Below are positions 6,607-11,404 of a stretch of DNA of 11,404 nucleotides, piece after piece. The notes below the pieces were generated by a model. That model was not told where the DNA came from, ran no database searches, and was given only the letters and a program-made list of their open reading frames with translations. The DNA is from Clostridia bacterium. Lineage in GTDB: Bacteria > Bacillota > Clostridia > Christensenellales > Aristaeellaceae. Positions within the stretch are counted from its first letter, which is position 1, and every line of letters begins with the position of its first letter. Location of the stretch: the NCBI GenBank assembly GCA_900769875.1, contig CAAGII010000137.1, positions 1 through 11,404 on the forward strand. The letters are read 5' to 3'. The position numbers were made by a program, and so were the translations under genes.

Positions 6607-8118
6607 ATGTTGGAACTGTTTGCGCAGGGCTTTTTGCAGATGGCGAATCCGCTCTGCATCGGCGTGACGGCCTTTGGTGTATTCCTGGGCGTCATGTTTG
6701 GCTGCGTGCCGGGACTCAACGGCAATACGGCGCTTGTGCTCGTCCTTCCCATGACCTACAAGCTCCCCCGCATGGCGGCGTTCGCCCTGATCATGGGCAT
6801 CTACATCGGCTCCTGCTCCGGCGGTCTGATCTCCGCCATCCTGCTCAACATCCCCGGCGCTGCGTCGAATGTGGCCACGCAGTTTGACGGCGCGCCAATG
6901 GCTCGCCGCGGCGAGGCCGGCAAGGCGCTGGGCACCGGTATTTTCTATTCGTTCATCGGCTCGCTGATCGGCTTTGCGGCGCTGTTCTTCCTGTCCGGCC
7001 CGGTGGCCAACATCGCCATCAACTTCGGTAAGGCGGATTACTTCTGGATGGCTATCTTCGCGCTGACGATGGTGGTCTCGCTCTCCAGCAAGAGCCTGTG
7101 GAAGGGCCTGGCCGTCGCCTGTCTGGGCCTTCTGTGCTCTTTCATTGGAGCCAGCTCGGTGGATGGCGCGACGCGCATGACGATGGGCATACACGCGCTG
7201 GACGCCGGCATCGACCTCATTCCGGCGCTGATTGGTATCTACGCGGTCGGCGAGTTAATCAACGCGTCGAAGGCCTTCAGCAAGAAGGAAAGAATCATCA
7301 CCAAATACAAGATCAAGGGCTTCGGTTTCTCCCTGGCGGAATTCAAGGAGCAGCTGGGCAACATGTGCCTCTCCGGCGTCATCGGCGCGTTCATCGGCAT
7401 CTTGCCGGGCATCGGCGGAATGACGGCCAACCTGGTGGCCTACTCGGTGTCCAAGTCCGCCTCCAAGCATCCCGAGAAGTACGGCACAGGCTATATGGGT
7501 GGCCTGGTGGCTTCGGAGACTGCGAACAACGCCTGCGTCGGCGGTGCGATGATCCCGCTCTTTGCCCTGGGCATCCCGGGCGACACGTTCACCGCGGTGA
7601 TGCTGGGCGTCATGATGGTGCACGGCTTGCAGCCCGGCCCGCTGGTCATGACCAAGAACGCAGACTTCATCTACGGCATCTTCGTCGCACTGCTGTTGGC
7701 CAACTTCCTCTGCGTGGCGCTTCAGTACTTCGGTATCAAGATCTTTGTGCGGCTGCTGGCCGTGCCCAAGCACATCCTGCTGCCCATCATCATGGTGCTG
7801 TCCCTGGTGGGCGCCATCGCCATCAACAACCGCGTGTTTGACGCCTGGGTGGTTCTGGCCTTCGGTGTGCTGGGCATCGTGATGAACAAGCTGGAATTCC
7901 CCATTACCCCCATCATCCTCGGCTTTATCTTGGGGCCGCTGGCGGAGGAAAACCTGCGCCGCGCGCTGATGCTCAGCCGCGGAGCGCTGCTTCCGCTGGT
8001 GAGTAATCTGCCGTCTATTATCCTGATCGCCATGAGCTTGCTCTCGCTTGCGATTGCGCCTCGCCTGCTCAAGCGCGAGGCGACAACCAAGAAGTCGATG
8101 CAGCAGGAAGGCAAGTGA
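6607..8118 (+). CDS. tctA: Tripartite tricarboxylate transporter large permease subunit (TctA)
   Basis: The ATG follows AAGGAGGAA at 6593-6601, and the product is 503 residues, the usual TctA length. Highly conserved TctA features are plain. The first repeat has FGCVPGLNGNTA (about 31-42), the run GIYIGSCSGGLISAILLNIPG (about 64-84) and DGAPMARRGEAGKALG (about 94-109). The second repeat has GILPGIGGMTANL near residue 265 and a matching ALGIPGDTFTAVMLG. The C-terminal ITPIILGFILGPLAEENLRR is also family-standard. It is the ion-coupled channel part of the transporter and has about a dozen membrane segments. A small hairpin without a T tract (6564-6569 with 6584-6589) lies in the 52-base gap after tctB. 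Together with TctB and TctC it imports an acidic substrate, here probably an aldonate. Confidence 0.96.
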   Translation: MLELFAQGFLQMANPLCIGVTAFGVFLGVMFGCVPGLNGNTALVLVLPMTYKLPRMAAFALIMGIYIGSCSGGLISAILLNIPGAASNVATQFDGAPMARRGEAGKALGTGIFYSFIGSLIGFAALFFLSGPVANIAINFGKADYFWMAIFALTMVVSLSSKSLWKGLAVACLGLLCSFIGASSVDGATRMTMGIHALDAGIDLIPALIGIYAVGELINASKAFSKKERIITKYKIKGFGFSLAEFKEQLGNMCLSGVIGAFIGILPGIGGMTANLVAYSVSKSASKHPEKYGTGYMGGLVASETANNACVGGAMIPLFALGIPGDTFTAVMLGVMMVHGLQPGPLVMTKNADFIYGIFVALLLANFLCVALQYFGIKIFVRLLAVPKHILLPIIMVLSLVGAIAINNRVFDAWVVLAFGVLGIVMNKLEFPITPIILGFILGPLAEENLRRALMLSRGALLPLVSNLPSIILIAMSLLSLAIAPRLLKREATTKKSMQQEGK

Positions 8119-8222
8119 CGAGCCTGTTTACTGAAAAGGCCACCGGGGAAAAGACGGTGGGCAGGGCGATCCGTGCTGGCATGAGCGCCGCTGAGGCGTT
8201 CAGGAAATATGGAATTCTGTAA
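8115..8222 (+). pseudogene. C-terminal remnant of an RraA-family protein
   Basis: Between tctA and dgoD one frame reads 35 codons and ends at TAA 8220-8222. Its end, RAGMSAAEAFRKYGIL, closely resembles the C-terminus I know from RraA-family proteins (4-hydroxy-4-methyl-2-oxoglutarate aldolase / oxaloacetate decarboxylase-like), which often finish with RAGMSA.EAF.KYG. The rest of that roughly 200-residue protein is missing. A GTG at 8115 overlaps the tctA stop, with AGGAAGG close upstream. A short peptide could therefore be made, but none of the catalytic core is left. A hairpin (CCACCG 8140-8145 with CGGTGG 8155-8160) lies within it. It looks like a scar of an internal deletion that joined tctA to dgoD. 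The family match is from memory over a short stretch. Confidence 0.5.
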
Positions 8223-8249
8223 GGAATCTGAAGAAGAGAGGTTGAAATC

Positions 8250-9395
8250 ATGAAGATTGCGAAAATTGAGCTGTTCAAGGTGGCACCGCGCTGGCTGTTC
8301 CTGAAGATGACGACGGACGACGGCCTCGTGGGCTGGGGCGAGCCGGTCTGTGAGGGCAAGGCGGATACCGTCGCCGCTGCAGTCCGGGAGCTGGGCGCGC
8401 AGCTGATCGGGCACAGCGCGACGGATGTCGAGGATGCGTTCCAGCAGATGTACCGCACGGGCTTCTACCGCGGCGGCCCCATCCTGACCAGTGCGATCTC
8501 GGGCATCGAGCAGGCCATGTGGGATATCAAGGGCAAGGCGCTGGGCGTGCCGGTGTACGAGCTGCTGGGCGGCAAGTGTCGCGACAGGATCGAGGTCTAC
8601 CGCTGGATTGGCGGCGACCATCCGCGCGACACCGGCAAGGCCGCGAAGGAGGCTGCCGCGCAGGGCTATCGCGCCGTCAAGATGAACGGCACGGACGAGC
8701 TGCGCTGGATCGATACCTATGACAAGCTCGAGGCGACGGTGGAGCGCGTGGCGGCGATCCGCGAGGCGGTGCCCTCCATGCGCATCGCAGTGGATTTCCA
8801 CGGCCGCGTGCACAAGACGATGGCTAAACAGCTGATTCACATGCTGGAGCCGTACAACCTCATGTTCGTGGAGGAGCCTGTGCTCTGCGAGAACGAGGAT
8901 GAATTCCTGGAGTTTGCGCGCACCTGCCACACGCCGATTGCCACCGGCGAGCGAAACTTCACCCGCTGGGGCTTCAAGCACATGCTGACCCGCGGCGGCG
9001 TGGACATCATTCAGCCCGACGTCAGCCACTGCGGCGGCATCCTGGAGGCGAGAAAGATTGCCGCGATGGCGGAGGCGTTCGATGTGGCTGTCGCGCTGCA
9101 TTGCCCGCTTGGCCCGATTGCGCTGGCGGCCTGCATGCAGGTGGACTTCTGCTCGCCCAACGCCTTTATCCAGGAGCAGAGCGCGGGCATCCACTACAAC
9201 GACGGCTACGACCTGCTCAACTACATCAGCAATCCCGAGGTGTTCACCTACAAGGACGGCATGTGCGAGCTGCTGACCAAGCCGGGCCTGGGCGTGGAGG
9301 TCAACGAGGCATACGTCCGCGAGATGGCGGCCAAGGGCCATGACTGGCATAACCCGATCTGGCGTGACAGCGACGGCGTCATTGCCGAATGGTAA
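8250..9395 (+). CDS. dgoD: D-galactonate dehydratase (enolase superfamily)
   Basis: This 381-residue protein aligns from end to end with the E. coli DgoD I recall. Examples are APRWLFLKM, GFYRGGPIL, WDIKGK, HCPLGPIALAAC, QEQSAGIHYN and the final VIAEW. The active-site set of the mandelate-racemase group is complete: metal ligands Asp182, Glu208 and Glu234, His184 in DFHGR, the base His284 and Glu309. These sit one position before the E. coli residues. It dehydrates D-galactonate to 2-dehydro-3-deoxy-D-galactonate in the cytoplasm with Mg2+. The start is supported by a GAAGAGAGG stretch eight bases upstream. It stands 131 bases after tctA, with the RraA-like remnant between, and 19 bases before the aldolase. 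Related sugar-acid dehydratases exist, but the aldolase and kinase that follow fit galactonate well. Confidence 0.95.
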   Translation: MKIAKIELFKVAPRWLFLKMTTDDGLVGWGEPVCEGKADTVAAAVRELGAQLIGHSATDVEDAFQQMYRTGFYRGGPILTSAISGIEQAMWDIKGKALGVPVYELLGGKCRDRIEVYRWIGGDHPRDTGKAAKEAAAQGYRAVKMNGTDELRWIDTYDKLEATVERVAAIREAVPSMRIAVDFHGRVHKTMAKQLIHMLEPYNLMFVEEPVLCENEDEFLEFARTCHTPIATGERNFTRWGFKHMLTRGGVDIIQPDVSHCGGILEARKIAAMAEAFDVAVALHCPLGPIALAACMQVDFCSPNAFIQEQSAGIHYNDGYDLLNYISNPEVFTYKDGMCELLTKPGLGVEVNEAYVREMAAKGHDWHNPIWRDSDGVIAEW

Positions 9396-9414
9396 GGCGA
9401 GGAGGAAAAGCAAA

Positions 9415-10062
9415 ATGACACCTCTTGAATATGTACAGCAGCGGAAAATCGTTGCAATTGTCCGTGGTTTGAAGCCGGAATACATGGTGCGCCTTGCCCA
9501 TGCTCTGGAAGATGGCGGGATCGGTCTGATGGAGGTCACCTACAATCAGAGGGCACCTGAGACATGGAAGGACACCGCGAAGGCGATTTCCGCCGTCGCA
9601 CACGAATTTGGCGATCGTCTGCTGGTTGGTGCGGGCACGGTCATCACGCTTGAACAGGTGAAGATAACCTATGAGGCAGGCGGACGCTATCTGGTTACAC
9701 CTGCGACGCAGCCTGAGATTATCCGCGCTGGCAAGGCGTTGGGCCTCGGCCTGTATCCCGGCGCGCTCACGCCGACGGAAATCCTCACCGCCTATGAGGC
9801 TGGTGCGGATGCGGTGAAGGTGTTCCCGGCGGGCGATCTGGGACCGGGCTACATCAAGGCGGTCAAAGCGCCGCTCTCCCATGTGCCGCTGATGGCCGTA
9901 GGCGGCGTGAACGAAAAGAACGCTGCAGAGTTCATGCGGGCTGGCTGTGTCGGCCTTGGCGTTGGCGGAAATCTGGTGAACAAGGAATGGATTGCCAACG
10001 GTGAGTGGAACCGGATCACCGATTTGGCCAAAGAATATGTGAAGGCGGTAAGTGAAGCATGA
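9415..10062 (+). CDS. eda: 2-dehydro-3-deoxy-6-phosphogalactonate / phosphogluconate aldolase (class I)
   Basis: The start is the ATG after GGAGG (9401-9405). The frame extends back into dgoD but without a ribosome site. The 215-residue product is a single TIM-barrel aldolase of the KDPG/KHG family. Visible parts are IVAIVRG (12-18), the catalytic Glu40 in MEVTYNQ, GAGTV (72-76), YPGALTPTE (114-122) and the Schiff-base lysine Lys135 in AVKVFPAG, with VGGVN near the phosphate site. KDPG aldolases usually have Arg four residues after the catalytic Glu (EVTLR). Here that place is Asn44, as in the E. coli KDPGal aldolase (EIPLN). Together with dgoD this favours cleavage of the galacto substrate to pyruvate and glyceraldehyde 3-phosphate. 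The symbol is the family name; dgoA could also be used. Its stop overlaps the kinase start (ATGA). Confidence 0.9.
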   Translation: MTPLEYVQQRKIVAIVRGLKPEYMVRLAHALEDGGIGLMEVTYNQRAPETWKDTAKAISAVAHEFGDRLLVGAGTVITLEQVKITYEAGGRYLVTPATQPEIIRAGKALGLGLYPGALTPTEILTAYEAGADAVKVFPAGDLGPGYIKAVKAPLSHVPLMAVGGVNEKNAAEFMRAGCVGLGVGGNLVNKEWIANGEWNRITDLAKEYVKAVSEA

Positions 10063-11081
10063 GCAAGGTTGTTACTTTCGGCGAGATCATGATGCGCCTG
10101 AATCCGGAGGGCTACGGGCGCTTCGTTCAGGCGGAGGCGTTTGAGGTGAGTTATGCGGGCGGCGAGGCGAATGTCGCCGTCAGTCTGGCGAACTACGGCA
10201 ACGATGCGGCATTTTGCACGAAGGTGCCCGCGCATGAGATTGGCCAGTGTGCCGTGAATGCGCTGCGCCACTACGGTGTGGATACCTCGGCGATGGTGCG
10301 CGGAGGTGATCGCCTTGGTGTGTACTTCGTGGAGAAGGGTGCCAGTCAGCGCGGCAGCAAGGTTATCTATGACCGGGCTAACAGTGCCATGTCGCTGGCC
10401 CGCCGTGAGGATTTTGACTGGGATCAGATCCTGGATGGAGCGGACTGGTTCCACTGGACCGGTATTACGCCTGCGCTGGGTGGCGAGCTGCCCGAGATCA
10501 TGATGGATGCGCTGAAGGCCTGCCGGGCCAAGGGCATCACAGTGAGCTGCGATCTCAACTATCGCGGCAAGCTGTGGAGCCGGGAGCGGGCCGGCGAGGT
10601 AATGGGCCAGCTGGTTCCCTATGTGGATGTGCTCATTGCCAACGAAGAGGATGCGAAGGACGTGTTCGGCATTGAAGCCGCCGACACCGACATCATGAGC
10701 GGCAAGCTGAACAAAGAGGGCTATGAGAGCGTCGCCCGCCAGCTGACGGAGCGCTTTGGCTGCAAGGCGATCGCCATCACCCTGCGCGGCTCGATTTCCG
10801 CCAGCGAGAACAACTGGGCAGGTATGCTGTATACGGGCGGCAATGCATACCTGAGCAAGAATTACCTGATCCGAATTGTGGATCGTGTGGGTGGCGGCGA
10901 CAGCTTTGGCGGCGGTCTCATCCATGCGTTGCGCAAGGGCATGGCACCTCAGGACGTCATCGAGTTCGCTGTGGCAGCCAGCTGCCTCAAACAGACGATC
11001 GAGCATGACTTCAACCTCGTCAGTGAACAGGAAGTGCTGGCGCTGGCTGGCGGAAACGCCTCGGGACGCGTGCAGCGGTAA
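10059..11081 (+). CDS. kdgK: PfkB-family 2-dehydro-3-deoxygluconate/galactonate kinase
   Basis: This 340-residue PfkB-fold (ribokinase-like) kinase overlaps the aldolase stop by 4 bases, so translation is coupled and no strong ribosome site is needed. Recognisable parts are the N-terminal YAGGEANVAV (32-41), GVYFVEKGASQRGSKVIYDR (87-106), a substrate-contacting stretch seen in KDG kinases, and DLNYRGKLW (165-173). The ATP and catalytic signature DRVGGGDSFGGGL has Asp281 as catalytic base, and the C-terminus is HDFNLVSEQEV...SGRVQR, common in KDG kinases. It should phosphorylate 2-dehydro-3-deoxy-gluconate or -galactonate to the 6-phospho form before the aldolase step. E. coli uses DgoK, a different family, for the galacto compound. 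A PfkB enzyme fills the slot here. Dual specificity for gluco and galacto forms is possible. Confidence 0.92.
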   Translation: MSKVVTFGEIMMRLNPEGYGRFVQAEAFEVSYAGGEANVAVSLANYGNDAAFCTKVPAHEIGQCAVNALRHYGVDTSAMVRGGDRLGVYFVEKGASQRGSKVIYDRANSAMSLARREDFDWDQILDGADWFHWTGITPALGGELPEIMMDALKACRAKGITVSCDLNYRGKLWSRERAGEVMGQLVPYVDVLIANEEDAKDVFGIEAADTDIMSGKLNKEGYESVARQLTERFGCKAIAITLRGSISASENNWAGMLYTGGNAYLSKNYLIRIVDRVGGGDSFGGGLIHALRKGMAPQDVIEFAVAASCLKQTIEHDFNLVSEQEVLALAGGNASGRVQR

Positions 11082-11310
11082 TCCGCGGAATCATTGAAGG
11101 ACAGATCGTCAATATGGCAGTCAATTCCGACACTATCCGCGAAGCTGTAAAGATCCTGAGGTTGAGGATGTTCCGCTTGCCTGCTATCCAGGCAATGCCA
11201 GCCGTGTAAAGGTCAAGGCTGCCGGCAAGTTTTCCTGACAGGCGGCCAACTCGGCATATCAGACAATAAACTGCAAGCCCTCGAGTATCATCAACGATTA
11301 TATGAATGTG
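11078..11310 (+). pseudogene. Possible degraded FGGY-family sugar kinase fragment
   Basis: Directly after the kinase stop, one frame (from 11081) reads IRGIIEGQIVNMAVNSDTIR and stops at 11207. This resembles the Rx(I/L)xEGQxxNMxxxS helix of xylulokinase-like FGGY kinases. Further on, in another frame (11229-11282), VFLTGGQLGISDNKLQAL resembles the next conserved block of those enzymes, (A/L)TGGxS.N..(I/L)Q. The two blocks occur in the right order, about 16 residues further apart than usual and out of frame. The N-terminal two thirds are absent. I see no start or ribosome binding site. The antisense frame over the same stretch has no recognisable domain. The match is short and from memory, so it is offered as a hypothesis. 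Confidence 0.35.
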
Positions 11311-11330
11311 CGAGCATTCAAACGACAAAC

Positions 11331-11371
11331 GGGTGTTCAAGGGGGTGCGGATGCACACCCCTTGAATACCC
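11331..11371. repeat. Strong 14-bp hairpin near the window end
   Basis: GGGTGTTCAAGGGG (11331-11344) pairs with CCCCTTGAATACCC (11358-11371) over 14 positions with a single G-T wobble. The 13-base loop contains its own GTGC/GCAC mini-stem (11345-11348 with 11353-11356). No T tract follows on either strand, so a classic intrinsic terminator is not supported. It could be a U-tract-less terminator of the operon, a palindromic repeat unit or the end of a mobile element. Confidence 0.6.
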
Positions 11372-11393
11372 TGAATCTGACGAGCCGGGAAAC

Positions 11394-11404
11394 AGATCGG
11401 AAGA
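11394..11404 (+). other. Sequencing adapter remnant (TruSeq start) at the contig end
   Basis: The final 11 bases, AGATCGGAAGA, are identical to the first 11 bases of the common Illumina TruSeq adapter (AGATCGGAAGAGC) and stop exactly at the window end. An exact match at the very last position is unlikely by chance. These bases are probably not genomic. Confidence 0.8.

Noticed and set aside
7722..9539. 605-codon open frame on the minus strand across tctA and dgoD
   Set aside because: It is antisense to strongly conserved TctA and DgoD sequences, is rich in His/Arg/Ala as expected for a GC-skewed shadow, and shows no domain.
9849..11006. 385-codon minus-strand open frame opposite the aldolase and kinase
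   Set aside because: It is antisense to clear aldolase and PfkB kinase genes, with no recognisable motif and no ribosome site.
11020..11358. 112-codon minus-strand open frame at the right end
   Set aside because: It overlaps the 3' end of kdgK in antisense, has no ribosome binding site I can see and no recognisable domain.
1..11404. CRISPR array, tRNA or rRNA genes, riboswitch
   Set aside because: No regularly spaced repeats, cloverleaf-like segments with tRNA consensus boxes, rRNA stretches or known riboswitch cores were seen in the intergenic parts.

Overview
The window looks like a chromosomal fragment of a fairly GC-rich Gram-positive anaerobe, most likely a Clostridia-class Firmicute. 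Three things suggest this: tandem large serine recombinases of the clostridial mobile-element type, AAGGAGG-like ribosome binding sites on most genes, and an FCD-type GntR regulator heading a sugar-acid operon. The genus cannot be told from the sequence. The last 11 bases match the start of the Illumina TruSeq adapter, so the right edge is probably an assembled contig end.

Layout. (1) Bases 1-2551 hold two tandem, overlapping large serine recombinases. The first is cut by the window edge. They are probably the integrase end of an integrative element. (2) Bases 2552-3006 hold a hairpin terminator and a decayed IS3-family transposase fragment. (3) Bases 3007-3828, minus strand, encode a two-helix membrane protein resembling DUF3137. 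It is unrelated to its neighbours. (4) Bases 4033-11081, plus strand, are the main content. An FCD/GntR regulator with a strong promoter is followed by a tripartite tricarboxylate-type transporter (tctC, tctB, tctA), then D-galactonate dehydratase (dgoD), KDPG/KDPGal-type aldolase and a PfkB-family KDG kinase. (5) Bases 11082-11404 hold what appears to be a degraded FGGY sugar-kinase fragment, a strong hairpin and the adapter sequence.

How the genes fit together. The likely pathway is uptake of D-galactonate or a similar aldonate by TctABC, dehydration by DgoD to 2-dehydro-3-deoxy-galactonate, phosphorylation by the PfkB kinase, and cleavage by the aldolase to pyruvate and glyceraldehyde 3-phosphate (a De Ley-Doudoroff type route). 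The regulator gene and the transporter operon each carry an upstream copy of a near-palindrome with the shared core TGTATGACA. This is a good candidate operator for autoregulation and control of the operon by the substrate or an intermediate. A clean intrinsic terminator between tctC and tctB probably keeps the binding protein more abundant than the membrane subunits.

The cluster also carries scars: a C-terminal RraA-like remnant between tctA and dgoD, and an FGGY-kinase-like remnant after the KDG kinase. Both suggest that an ancestral, larger sugar-acid cluster has lost genes here.
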